Source: CATOSD01 sp965226695
GTDB lineage: Bacteria; Chloroflexota; Dehalococcoidia; Lucifugimonadales; CATOSD01
DNA: 64,000 nt
Assembly (NCBI GenBank): GCA_965226695.1
Contig: OZ245405.1
Span: 558,001-622,000, forward strand
Direction of reading: 5' to 3'
A program made the translations under genes and the position numbers. Under the pieces are notes generated by a model that was not told where the DNA came from, did no database searches, and saw only the letters and a program-made list of their open reading frames with translations. Of this stretch, positions 8,795 to 16,350 are shown piece by piece. Position 1 is the first letter of the stretch, and the number at the start of each line of letters is the position of its first letter.

Positions 8795-9105
8795 TCTGTT
8801 CTGCGACGAAGGCCGCCCCCCATGCTGTGGGCCGCCCAATAGCCTACCCGTTCGAACAGGACGTCGACGGCCTGCGGGCGCTTGGTCCGAAGTAGCGTCC
8901 TTGCGGCGAGTTCGTCGTCGCCCATGGCCCAGCTTCCGCCGTCCACGTCTATCGCGACAATCTTGCCGACGTGGTCTGCCTCGACCTGGTGTCGAATGTC
9001 TCGTTCATAGATCGCTTTGCCGAGGCGGACCGTTTCGTCGCTGGAGAGGCGCTCCGACGGTTTGGGTTCACCGCCTGAGCTACGCTTTGTCGTACTCGAG
9101 CCCAT
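8791..9105 (-). CDS. cassette protein A, copy 1 (partner of clan AA protease)
   Basis: A 104-residue soluble protein of unknown function, one of three near-identical copies in tandem. Conserved core: ERLSSDETVRLGKAIYERDI, then HVGKIVAIDVDGGSWAMGDD, a KRPQAVDVLFERVGY segment and a C-terminal GGGLRRRTD. The N-terminus (GSSTTKRSSGGEPKPS) is low complexity. An SD-like AAGGGA(T) precedes the ATG. Its stop overlaps the TTG start of the protease gene. Genes like this are commonly found just before retropepsin-like genes in cyanobacteria and Chloroflexota, to my recollection; no activity is known to me. An antitoxin-like role is a hypothesis. Confidence 0.75.
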   Translation of the reverse strand: MGSSTTKRSSGGEPKPSERLSSDETVRLGKAIYERDIRHQVEADHVGKIVAIDVDGGSWAMGDDELAARTLLRTKRPQAVDVLFERVGYWAAHSMGGGLRRRTD

Positions 9106-9148
9106 CGTGTGTATCCCTTGATATGTTCTTCAGCCCTGGAGTATGGGG

Positions 9149-9520
9149 TCACAACTTTGCTTGAATGGCGACACGACCGCCGCGCTCCACGTCCATGTTC
9201 AGGTTGTGCCCGCGGAGCAGGGCCATACCGACGAGCGGGATTGAGTTCGACTCGTAGGCGTCGACCGGCATTGGCTGACTGTCCCACAGTACGGTGGCTT
9301 GGTAGAGATCGAAGAAAACTTCACTGCCGTCGGCCAAGTATGTCCGGCTTTTGCCGGAGAATGGAAGCGCCAACTGCCTTACAATCGTCGGCGGTAGCGT
9401 CAGGTATTCGCTGTAGCCGGTGTCAATCACGGCGTCCACTTCCCGCGTCCGCCCTGTCGGGCCGTGAATAGAAAGGGTTATCACTGCTTGCCGCCCGGAG
9501 TTCACAACGCCCTCTATCAA
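9149..9520 (-). CDS. retropepsin-like (clan AA) aspartic protease, cassette copy 2, intact
   Basis: Starting at the TTG that overlaps the TGA of the copy-2 partner gene, this 123-residue protein reads IEGVVNSGRQAVITLSIHGP, then the catalytic VIDTGYSEYLTLPP (Asp-Thr-Gly at about residues 32-34), ADGSEVFFDLYQATVLWDSQ and the second hallmark PLVGMALLRGHNLNMDV. This is the single-domain, dimer-forming aspartic protease architecture of clan AA. It is the only undamaged protease of the three cassettes. Substrate is unknown; the tightly coupled partner is the obvious candidate. Confidence 0.8.
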   Translation of the reverse strand: MIEGVVNSGRQAVITLSIHGPTGRTREVDAVIDTGYSEYLTLPPTIVRQLALPFSGKSRTYLADGSEVFFDLYQATVLWDSQPMPVDAYESNSIPLVGMALLRGHNLNMDVERGGRVAIQAKL

Positions 9521-9831
9521 TCTGTTCTCCGCCGGAGCCCGCCCCCCATGCTGGCGACCGCCAAATACCCGACGCGCTCGAACAGGACGTTGAGAGCCTC
9601 CGGGCGTTTCAAACGCAGGTTCTCTCTCGCGTCCATAGTTTCGTCTCCCATGGCCCAACTTCCGCTGTCCACGTCGATTGCGACGATCTTCCCGACATGG
9701 TCGGCTTCGACCCGGTGGCGAATGTCTCGTTCGTAGATCTCTCTGCCGAGGCGGACCGTTTCCTCGCTGGAGAGGCGCTCGGTCGCTTTGGGTTCACTAC
9801 CGGAGCTACGCTTTGTCGAACTCGAGTCCAT
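9517..9831 (-). CDS. cassette protein A, copy 2
   Basis: A 104-residue protein almost identical to the copies at 8791-9105 and 9963-10277 from ERLSSEETVRLG onward, ending GGGLRRRTD. It keeps the IVAIDVDSGSWAMGDE core and the VLFERVGYLAVASMGG tail. An AAGGGG sequence eight bases before the ATG is the ribosome binding site, and the block CCCTTGATATGTTCTTCAGCCC upstream is shared with copy 1, showing that the duplicated unit includes the leader. It is coupled to the intact protease downstream. Confidence 0.75.
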   Translation of the reverse strand: MDSSSTKRSSGSEPKATERLSSEETVRLGREIYERDIRHRVEADHVGKIVAIDVDSGSWAMGDETMDARENLRLKRPEALNVLFERVGYLAVASMGGGLRRRTD

Positions 9832-9874
9832 CGTGTGTACCCCTTGATATGTTCTTCAGCCCTGGTGCATTGGT

Positions 9875-9966
9875 TCACGAATTTGCTTGAATGGCGACGC
9901 GGCCGCCGCCCTCTACGTCGAGGTTCAGGTTGTGCCCGCCCTGGCTTTTGCAATCCCCTCTATCAA
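9875..9966 (-). pseudogene. retropepsin-like protease, cassette copy 3, internal deletion remnant
   Basis: Only the first codons (TTG start overlapping the copy-3 partner stop, LIEG) and the last 20 or so codons (GGHNLNLDVEGGGRVAIQAN) survive, joined across a deletion of roughly 280 bp that removed the DTG active site. The two halves are also out of frame. The upstream partner gene is intact. Confidence 0.75.
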
Positions 9967-10277
9967 TCTGTTCTCCGCCGGAGCCCGCCCCCCATACTGG
10001 AGACCGCCAGGTACCCGACGCGCTCGAACAGAACGTTGACAGCTTCCGGGCGCTTCGCCCGCAGGTTTTCCCTCGCGGGAACAAGGTCGTCGCCCATCGC
10101 CCAACTTCCGCTGTCCACGTCGATCGCGACTATCTCGCCGACGTGGTCGGCTTCCACCTGGTGGCGAATGTCTCGTTCGTAGATCTCTTTGCCGAGGCGG
10201 ACCGTTTCCTCGCTGGAGAGGCGCTCGGTCGGTTTGGCTCCGCCGCCGGGGCTATTCGTCGCCGCTTTCGTATCCAT
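9963..10277 (-). CDS. cassette protein A, copy 3
   Basis: A 104-residue protein starting MDTKAATNSPGGGAKPTERL, with the same conserved core (SSEETVRLGKEIYERDIRHQ; IVAIDVDSGSWAMGDD; VLFERVGYLAVSSMGG) as copies 1 and 2. It has stayed open although the protease next to it has been deleted. It is the first gene of the triple array, 130 bp after the stop of tyrA. An in-frame ATG further upstream exists but the alignment with the other two copies fixes the start at 10277. Confidence 0.75.
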   Translation of the reverse strand: MDTKAATNSPGGGAKPTERLSSEETVRLGKEIYERDIRHQVEADHVGEIVAIDVDSGSWAMGDDLVPARENLRAKRPEAVNVLFERVGYLAVSSMGGGLRRRTD

Positions 10278-10406
10278 AGTGGGTCCCCTTGCATAGAGCT
10301 TTCTGCTGATTGTGGCAGGACACCACATCCTGGAGAATCGGCCATCGATCACCGTGGTTATCACGATGGGGGGCCGAATACCAATACTGGACTGCCCCTC
10401 CTGACC

Positions 10407-11411
10407 CTAGGTGCGGCGGAAGTAGGTCCACGGACTGCGTTTTCTGTCCTCGCCGCGGGTAATCTGCTGGTAGCGCCGCAGCAGTGTCTCGCCCAGGAAC
10501 ACCGTAGCCATGGACTCGCTGGCGCTGGGTACCTTCGTTGAGTCGTCCTCCACCACCGCATCGGCCTCCCACTTGGCGCGCGCCTCCCACGCCTTGATGA
10601 AGGTGTCGAGCAGGTTGTCGCTGCGCTCAGTAATCTGGTTGCGGTACGCGTACAGTTCGGTGATCATCTGGTCGATCCAGTGCACCACGTCGTCGGGGTT
10701 GGCGAGGCAGGCGGACTCGATGTCCTGCGGGTCGGTGGCGGCGAGCTGAGACACGAGGTTGAACTCGCTGGCGGCCAGGCGGTGCATGTCGCGCCAGCCC
10801 TCGCTGCCGGAGGTGGCGGTGACGAAAGCTGACGACAGCAGCATGGGCAGATAGTTCATAGCGATGGCGTAGCTGTCGTGCTCCTGGGGGCCCATGAACA
10901 GCGGCTTTGCGCCCAGGGTCTCGGCCATGTTGACGACGGTCCTGATAGAGGTCTGGTTGGACGCGTCGGAGGCCACGATGCAATAGTCGGCGCCTTCGAA
11001 CAGCGTCGCGCTGGCCTCCTCGAGGGCGACGGCGGAAGACTTGAGCAACGGATGGCCGCCTACGTAGCTCACGCCCTCGGGCAGGTACTCTCCGGCCCAC
11101 TGGATGACCAGCGACTTCGAGGTGCCCAAGTCGGTGACGACGCAGCCCTCGCTGGCGCGCTGGCCTATGACCTCAAGAAGCTCCTTGGTCTCGGTGATCG
11201 AGGTGTCCAGGATGATGAGGCTGGCGCCCTCGACCGCCGAAGCGAGGCCGCCGACCACGCGATCGATCGCGCCCATCTTGTCGGCGGCGTTCAGCACGCG
11301 CCGCTCCCTGCCCGACCCTACTATCTCGGTATTCGACAGCCTGGCTTTCTTGAGGCCCAGGCCAATGGAGGCGCCGAAGGCCCCGAAGCCTATGATAGCT
11401 ATGCGTTCCAA
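10407..11411 (-). CDS. tyrA: prephenate dehydrogenase-like protein
   Basis: A 334-residue NAD(P)-dependent dehydrogenase. The N-terminal Rossmann fold has IAIIGFGAFGASIGLGL (residues 4-20), followed by VVTDLGTSKS and YVGGHPLLKSS, matching the TyrA pattern VTDVGSTK and GGHPM. The C-terminal helical domain is typical of prephenate/arogenate dehydrogenases, which make 4-hydroxyphenylpyruvate or tyrosine from prephenate. The TTG at 11411 follows GGAGG by seven bases and is preferred to an ATG 30 bases upstream. In many genomes tyrA lies directly beside aroA; here three accessory cassettes separate them. Confidence 0.8.
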   Translation of the reverse strand: MERIAIIGFGAFGASIGLGLKKARLSNTEIVGSGRERRVLNAADKMGAIDRVVGGLASAVEGASLIILDTSITETKELLEVIGQRASEGCVVTDLGTSKSLVIQWAGEYLPEGVSYVGGHPLLKSSAVALEEASATLFEGADYCIVASDASNQTSIRTVVNMAETLGAKPLFMGPQEHDSYAIAMNYLPMLLSSAFVTATSGSEGWRDMHRLAASEFNLVSQLAATDPQDIESACLANPDDVVHWIDQMITELYAYRNQITERSDNLLDTFIKAWEARAKWEADAVVEDDSTKVPSASESMATVFLGETLLRRYQQITRGEDRKRSPWTYFRRT

Positions 11412-11472
11412 GTTGTTACCTCCGTCGTTCGAACCCGGCATTCCAAGCGCGGCACTCCAGTTTCATAACAGT

Positions 11473-12174
11473 TTACCACGCCGCTTGTCCACCCAATGCG
11501 ACGAAGCCGAGCGCTTTCATCATCGGCTCAATGATTCTTTGCAACAGGTGAGGCCCTGGTAGCCAGCTGCCGATAAAGACCAGGCCGAGAAGCGCGAATA
11601 TGCCGAATGGCTCTAGACGGGCCAACCGGTTGGCAGCGGCACTCGGCAGGACTCCCAGCGCGACCCGGAACCCGTCCAGTGGCGGAATGGGGATGAGGTT
11701 GAAGGCCGCGAGCAGCAGGTTCCAGTAGACTATCTCGAAGATGACGAATCCCACAATGGAATCATCGGCGAGCGGTGCGCCGAGCCCGCCCGGCAGGGCG
11801 AGCGCGGCCACCCTCGCCGCCTGGAACACCAGCGCGGCCACGATGACGTTGGCGAACGGGCCGGCGAGCGCCACGGCCGCCATGCCGGCGCGCCTGCCGA
11901 CTCGCAGTTGGCTGGGGTCGACAGGCACGGGCTTGCTCCACCCGAAGCCGACCACGAGCAGCATTATTGCGCCCATCAGGTCGAAGTGCGCGGCGGGGTT
12001 GAGTGTGAGCCGTCTGTTCCGCCGTGGCGTGTCGTCGCCCAGCCTTGTCGCGACAAGCGAGTGGCTGAACTCGTGGAAGGTGATGGCGACGATCAGCGAT
12101 GCGCATGTGGCGCTGATGGCGAGGACCGCGAGGGCTGGGTCGTCGAGGAATAGACTAAAGTAGCGGGCTAGCAA
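11473..12174 (-). CDS. site-2 protease family (M50) membrane metalloprotease
   Basis: A 233-residue membrane protein with the zinc-binding HEFSH at residues 34-38 in the first helix, the NPAAHFDLMG segment, several membrane helices, and NLIPIPPLDGFRV at about 165-178, which supplies the third zinc ligand (Asp). This is the compact rhomboid-sized M50 type without a PDZ domain, common in Firmicutes and Chloroflexota. Its substrate is unknown. It lies just upstream of tyrA on the same strand, with 62 bp between. Confidence 0.9.
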   Translation of the reverse strand: MLARYFSLFLDDPALAVLAISATCASLIVAITFHEFSHSLVATRLGDDTPRRNRRLTLNPAAHFDLMGAIMLLVVGFGWSKPVPVDPSQLRVGRRAGMAAVALAGPFANVIVAALVFQAARVAALALPGGLGAPLADDSIVGFVIFEIVYWNLLLAAFNLIPIPPLDGFRVALGVLPSAAANRLARLEPFGIFALLGLVFIGSWLPGPHLLQRIIEPMMKALGFVALGGQAAW

Positions 12175-12332
12175 GTAGGTTCACAGAAATGGGCGAAGGC
12201 CGTGCGCACGGCGGCGCGGGCCGCTATGGAGGCGGACGCCGCGTAAGTCTGGAACGCGCATGGGCCAAACGCGACGGCGGGACGCCATGCGCCCCGCCTA
12301 ATTGAATCCGAGTTGGGTGAGAGGGAGTCCGC

Positions 12333-12752
12333 CTAGTGGCCTCCGCAGGCGCCTCCGCAACCGCCGCCTCCGCAACCGCAGCCTCCTCCACCGCCGCCTC
12401 CTCCACCGCACCCACAACCGCCGCCTCCGCCTCCGCAACCGCAGCCGCCCATGGAGTTGGGGTTGCTGATGACGAAGCCGCTGCGCATCAGGCTGTCTAC
12501 GTAGTCTATCTGGGCGCCGTCGATAAGGGGGGCGCTGTCGGAGTCGATCAGCACTTGCACGGTCTCGGTGTCGATCACGAAGTCGCCGTCTTTGACTTCC
12601 TTCTCCAGGCCGAGCATGTACTGCATTCCGCCTTGTTCGCCGGGCACCACCATCACGCGCAGCAGCGAGCCGACCTCGCCCTGTTCCTTGATGATGTCGT
12701 CGAGCTTCTGTGCCGCGGCCGTGGTAACTTCGATGAGCTGAGTGGTTGCCAA
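12333..12752 (-). CDS. A-type Fe-S carrier-like protein (HesB/IscA/ErpA fold) with Gly-Cys tail
   Basis: Residues 1-100 follow the HesB/IscA fold (VTTAAAQKLDDIIKEQGEVG; GMQYMLGLE; PLIDGAQIDYVDSLMRSGFVISNPN). Two features are odd. The first of the three conserved cysteines, in the usual GGCSG motif, is replaced (GEQGG at about residues 38-42). The normal C-terminal CGCG has grown into a tail of about 38 residues that is almost only glycine with eight cysteines in CGC pairs, ending in GGH. It may carry clusters through the tail, or bind another metal. Monocistronic by position. Confidence 0.8.
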   Translation of the reverse strand: MATTQLIEVTTAAAQKLDDIIKEQGEVGSLLRVMVVPGEQGGMQYMLGLEKEVKDGDFVIDTETVQVLIDSDSAPLIDGAQIDYVDSLMRSGFVISNPNSMGGCGCGGGGGGCGCGGGGGGGGGCGCGGGGCGGACGGH

Positions 12753-12917
12753 GTCGTCTACCTCCGTGCGCAGGTCGTGCGCGGTAAGTCCGATTCGTAG
12801 TCAGGTGGGGCCATGCTATCACGGGGTGCGAAACCAGTCAAGGAACGCGCGCGCCGCGGGCGGGGATGTGGTGGGTCGGATTCCGGTCGGCGTGAACGTC
12901 TTTCTTTCGCGGCTGGA

Positions 12918-13358
12918 CTAGCGTCCAGACTGGACGTCTTCTGGCGACCAGGGGTTGATCACCTCTATCCCGCAACCTTGGAAGGCGTTGACGTCCCTCG
13001 TCGCCACCGAGACATTCAGAGAGCGGGCTATCGCCGCGATCTGGCAATCGGCGTGGCTGATGGGATTTCCCGCGGCGCGACGGGCGGCGGCTATCGCGGC
13101 GTAGGCACGGGCGGCGTCCCTGTCGAAAGGAAGGACGCGCCCGGCGAAATCTTCGTCCAACATTGCTTCCACTTCTGCTCGCAGCCTGTCGCGGCGCTAT
13201 CCCGCCGGCAGTATCTCGATTCCGTAGCGCAGTTCGGCCTCACTGACGGTCGAGATGTAGAGATATGTAGCCGGCTGTTGGGCAAACCACTCTACCACGC
13301 TGTGGTCGGGACTGGGCCGCATCAGCTCGGAGACTACGTTGGTGTCTAGGACTATCAC
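12918..13358 (-). pseudogene. VapC-type PIN-domain toxin with in-frame amber codon
   Basis: The frame starts at a GTG at 13358, just after the antitoxin gene, and reads IVLDTNVVSELMRPSPDH, SVVEWFAQQP, YISTVSEAELRYGIEILPAG, then TAG at 13197-13199 (codon 54), then RRDRLRAEVEAMLDEDFAG and the C-terminal HADCQIAAIA and VATRDVNAF motifs of PIN ribonucleases (FitB/VapC). All acidic active-site positions are present. The change is one base from CAG, so a Gln to stop mutation is likely. An ATG at 13172 could restart translation but would lack the first catalytic Asp. Confidence 0.8.
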
Positions 13359-13368
13359 TACTTCAATC

Positions 13369-13614
13369 TCAGCGGAAATCGGGCGCTTCGCGAATCGGAT
13401 CGCGAGGCGGCAGTTCCAATTCGACGCCGCCGTACGGTGCGAACCGAGCGCGAATCGCGATTGCCAAGTCCTTGTCTCTCCTGGCTTCCGGGAGTAGCGC
13501 CGCTCTCAAAATGACCCGTGCTTCCTGCTCCATAGATCTGCCGTTTTCGGCTGCCCGGATACGCAGGCGCCGTTTCAGCCCTTCATCCAGGTTTCGCACG
13601 GTGATACTAGCCAT
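13369..13614 (-). CDS. FitA/VapB-like ribbon-helix-helix antitoxin
   Basis: An 81-residue protein with an N-terminal ribbon-helix-helix (ASITVRNLDEGLKRRLRIRA, then NGRSMEQEARVILRAAL) that dimerises and binds the operon promoter, and a C-terminal arm (GGVELELPPRDP, EAPDF) that should plug the PIN toxin. It precedes the vapC frame by ten bases. The toxin carries a nonsense codon, so the antitoxin may now be an orphan. Confidence 0.85.
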   Translation of the reverse strand: MASITVRNLDEGLKRRLRIRAAENGRSMEQEARVILRAALLPEARRDKDLAIAIRARFAPYGGVELELPPRDPIREAPDFR

Positions 13615-13918
13615 GAATCGACCTCCAAAGGCATTGATGAAATATCTTAACGTGATTGCGATGCAATCGCAAAGAGTCGCATTCCCGGTGGACGTTCACA
13701 GTACGTCGGCCACCCCGCTCTTGGGGCACGTCGAGCCTGTTTCAGATTACAAGGTGCACCCAAAACCGTCTCCCTCGCTCCCCGGTTCCCGAAAAAAGTG
13801 TCACCCTCCCGCGCCATCCGTTCCCCGGCTCTGACCCATCCAACCCCACACACGACCCACGTCGTCCCCACGTCTGCACCATTTCTACCCACCAATCCGC
13901 CCCGACCCCGCAATTTCG
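13615..13918. other. gene-free stretch with half of an inverted repeat
   Basis: About 300 bp between the antitoxin gene and the insertion sequence. I see no convincing gene. It holds GAGCCTGTTTCAGATTAC at 13733-13750, whose exact inverted copy is at 16213-16230 on the other side of the insertion sequence, and the target duplication TTTCG at 13914-13918. Confidence 0.6.
13733..13750 (+). repeat. 18-bp inverted repeat, left copy
   Basis: GAGCCTGTTTCAGATTAC; the perfect inverse copy lies at 16213-16230. The pair brackets the insertion sequence but lies well outside its ends, so it belongs to the flanking DNA. Confidence 0.7.
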
Positions 13919-14091
13919 CCCAAATCCACCGCCTAGTTGCAAAAGAAGGCCTCGTTGGAGCCAGCTGTAAAGCTGGCTATGATGGTAGGTAACAACAACA
14001 ACCCATCACCAACGAGGTGCGACTATTATGCAGCAGGGTACGCTTCTTTTCCACTACGCAGAGGAGAACGAGTCCACAGGGATGACAGCCT

Positions 14092-14115
14092 GGCCTGCCC
14101 TGAGCCTGCCGAAGG
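14092..14115 (+). repeat. 24-bp element, subfamily 2, inside transposase
   Basis: Begins GGCCTGCCCTGAGCC and ends TGCCGAAGG. Same subfamily as the copies at 26209-26232 and 57912-57935. It coincides with the loss of the native N-terminal reading frame. Confidence 0.75.
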
Positions 14116-14590
14116 GTCGGGGTTGCCGGCATACCTGGACCTGGCCTCTGTTGCGCGACTGGGGGAGTCGGTGCGCAGTCACGTGGGAGTGAGAGAGGGC
14201 GCTCAGGGATGGACAGGCGCCCAGATGGTGACGGCGCTGATGATGCTCAACCTGGCCGGAGGGGAGTCGGTAGATGACCTGCGGCTGCTGGAGAAGGACG
14301 AGGGACTGGGCAGGGCGCTGCTCACCGCGGAGACTCACGGGATGCGGCGGGCGGAGCGCAGGGCACAGCGCAGAAGGTGGCGTAAGGAGCGTAGCCGTTT
14401 GGTGCCGTCGCCCACGGCGGTGTTCAGGTATCTGGACCGTTTCCACGACGAGGCTGAGGAGTCCAGGAGACGGTCTCGCGAGGCGTTCATACCGGCGTCC
14501 AACGACGCGCTGAGAGGGCTTGGGAAGGTCAACGCGGACCTGGTCAGGTTCGCAGGCGGCCATACTGGGCACACCGAGGCGACATTGGAC

Positions 14591-14614
14591 CCCGTATCGA
14601 GTACGGGGCAGGCT
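14591..14614 (-). repeat. 24-bp element, subfamily 1, in frame in transposase
   Basis: On the minus strand it reads AGCCTGCCCCGTACT followed by CGATACGGG. It adds the peptide PVSSTGQA between Asp and Met of the DMDATLIG active-site block. Exact inverse of the unit at 14846-14869. Confidence 0.85.
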
Positions 14615-14749
14615 ATGGACGCCACGCTGATAGGTACGCACAAGCGGCAGGCGTGCTACTGCTACAAAAAGCACAAGGCATACCAGCCGCTGACCACCTA
14701 CTGGCATGAGGCGGACCTTGTGGTGCACTCCGAGTTCAGAGACGGCAAC

Positions 14750-14773
14750 GGCCTGCCCCGTACTGGATACGGG
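14750..14773 (+). repeat. 24-bp element, subfamily 1, in frame in transposase
   Basis: GGCCTGCCCCGTACT then GGATACGGG; adds GLPRTGYG between DGN and VPAGYEQ. Two base differences from the copy at 14846. Confidence 0.85.
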
Positions 14774-14845
14774 GTGCCTGCGGGCTACGAGCAGCTCAGG
14801 GTGTTGAAGGAGTCGCTGGAGTGTTTGCCCCCAGGCGTGAGCAAG

Positions 14846-14869
14846 AGCCTGCCCCGTACTCGATACGGG
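14846..14869 (+). repeat. 24-bp element, subfamily 1, in frame in transposase
   Basis: AGCCTGCCCCGTACT then CGATACGGG; adds SLPRTRYG between VSK and VMMRSD, eight codons before the second catalytic Asp region. Confidence 0.85.
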
Positions 14870-15874
14870 GTGATGATGAGGTCTGACTCGGCGGGCTACC
14901 AGAAGGAGCTGTTGAAGTACTGCGCAGAGGGAAGGGATGAGCGGTTCGGAGTGATCGAGTTCTGTGTGGGAGTGAACGTGATGTCCGAGTTCAGGGCGGC
15001 GGTGAGTGAGGTCGAGGAGGAAGGATGGCACGACCTGTACAGGACCGAGGGTGAGCATCGAGAGGCCACAAGACGGCAGTACGCCGAGGTGTGCTACGTG
15101 ACCAGTTGGACGGGATACAGCAAGAACAGTCCCGACTACAGGTTCATCGCGATAAGGGAGCGTCTGATGAACCCGCCGCTGTTCGACGTGGATGGGGAGA
15201 AGTTGTCGGTTCCCATTATGGAGATGGGGAACGGCAAATGGTACAAGGTGACAGGGATGGTGACGAACCGAGAGTTGCCTGGGGATGAGCTGGTCCGGTG
15301 GTACAGGCAGAGGTGTGGCAAGGGTGAGGAGGTGCATTCGGTGCTGAAGGAGGACCTTGCGGGGGGCAGGCTGCCGTCGGGGAAGTTCGGGTCGAACGCG
15401 GCGTGGTGGGCGATAGTGGTGATGGCGTTCAATCTGAACTCGGCGATGAAGCAGTTGGTGCTGGGGGAAGAGTGGGTGAGCAAGCGTCTGAAGGCGGTGC
15501 GCTTCGGGATCATCTGCGTTGCCGGGCGAGTGGTCAGACACGCAAGGAGGCTCATCATCCGTCTCGCGAGAGGGCACCCAACCTATGACCTGCTCATCAA
15601 TGCGCGTCGCAGGATACAGGCCCTGGCAAACACGCCGCTCAGAGCCTGACTCTCCCGAGGAGTTCGCCCACACTCGAGGCGACTGAACCGAAGTCGCCGG
15701 TCTCGCCACGTCCGAAAGTCCCCCGGTACGCCTCCCGAACCAGCTCGGGAACCCCTCGACCGTCCATGACATGGCATGGAGCCTGTCAGTGCCAACCTAC
15801 GGCCCTAAACCACACATTCACCCTCGCCACCCCACCACAAACCTCCCCCGCTAAAGTCAGGCGGTGGATTTGGG

Positions 15875-16350
15875 TTTCGCCACCCCTCTTGAAACATACG
15901 CACATACGTGCTATCCTTGCCCACGCGAGGAACCGGCCCCGCGGCCCGGAAACCCTACCCTCAAACGGGGTAAGGCCCCAGGCATCCGTAGGGGCGTCCC
16001 TTGTGGGCGCCCTGTGGCAGTGAAGACACGGCTGAGTGACCCTGTCCTCCTCTGCCACGCGGCGCCACTTTTGTGTCCCAACAACCCGCGCCGGCATTAC
16101 AGATTCGCGCGGGACCGGCGACACCCTCAGCTAGGAGGCGCACAGAATGTCGCAGAAACGAACAGACTTCGCCTTCCCGCTTTCGCGGGAACAACGGTGT
16201 CGGGGGCGCCAAGTAATCTGAAACAGGCTCGGGGCACCTGCGCGGCATTGACGGCGCGGCGGCGCATCGCTACCATTGTGGCGAGCGGCCGTGCGCTGGG
16301 TGCGCCGCACTCCAGCTACGGCTTCGCACCTGCGAACCGGAGGGCACCCC
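15875..16350. other. gene-free stretch with several repeat fragments
   Basis: About 475 bp right of the insertion sequence. It holds CCTCTTGAAACATACGCACA (15886 on; a diverged copy is at 57813 on), a GTAGGGGCGTCCC/GGGCGCCC hairpin near 15990-16012, TTCCCGCTTTCGCGGGAA near 16176-16193, and the right copy of the 18-bp inverted repeat at 16213-16230. I see no gene. Confidence 0.6.
16213..16230 (-). repeat. 18-bp inverted repeat, right copy
   Basis: Exact inverse of 13733-13750. The flanking bases (GGGGCGCC outside, GGGGCACC inside) are also partly shared. Confidence 0.7.

Larger units (their letters stand above)
14029..15649 (+). pseudogene. DDE transposase (IS1380-like) carrying four 24-bp insertions
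   Basis: The native start is probably the ATG at 14029 (QQGTLLFHYAEENESTGMTA), but that frame is lost at about 14090-14118, where a 24-bp repeat lies; the rest (GLPAYLDLASVARLGESV onward) is in another frame, which stays open to 15649. The DDE residues are in DATLIG, RSDSAGYQ and EEVHSVLKEDL. Three further 24-bp units are in frame at 14591-14614 (adds PVSSTGQA directly before the catalytic MDATLIG), 14750-14773 (GLPRTGYG) and 14846-14869 (SLPRTRYG). A protein can be read in the downstream frame from upstream ATGs at 13937 or 13979, but its N-terminus looks spurious. Confidence 0.75.
13919..15874 (+). mobile_element. insertion sequence, IS1380-like, 1956 bp
   Basis: The ends are perfect 16-bp inverted repeats: CCCAAATCCACCGCCT at 13919-13934 and its complement at 15859-15874. 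TTTCG is directly repeated immediately outside (13914-13918 and 15875-15879), a 5-bp target duplication that marks a fairly recent insertion. It carries a single DDE transposase gene. Family assignment is by the transposase motifs and is tentative. About 200 bp of non-coding DNA separates the gene from the right end. Confidence 0.85.

Noticed and set aside
12333..12450. Tandem DNA repeat or coding artefact in the Gly-Cys tail
   Set aside because: The tail is the continuous C-terminal extension of a well-matched HesB-fold protein in the correct frame, so it is treated as coding, though slippage may have expanded it.
13937..14028. N-terminal extension of the transposase in the downstream frame
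   Set aside because: Residues such as GNNNNPSPTRCDYY look non-coding and the frame overlaps the left end of the IS; the ATG at 14029 gives a better N-terminus.
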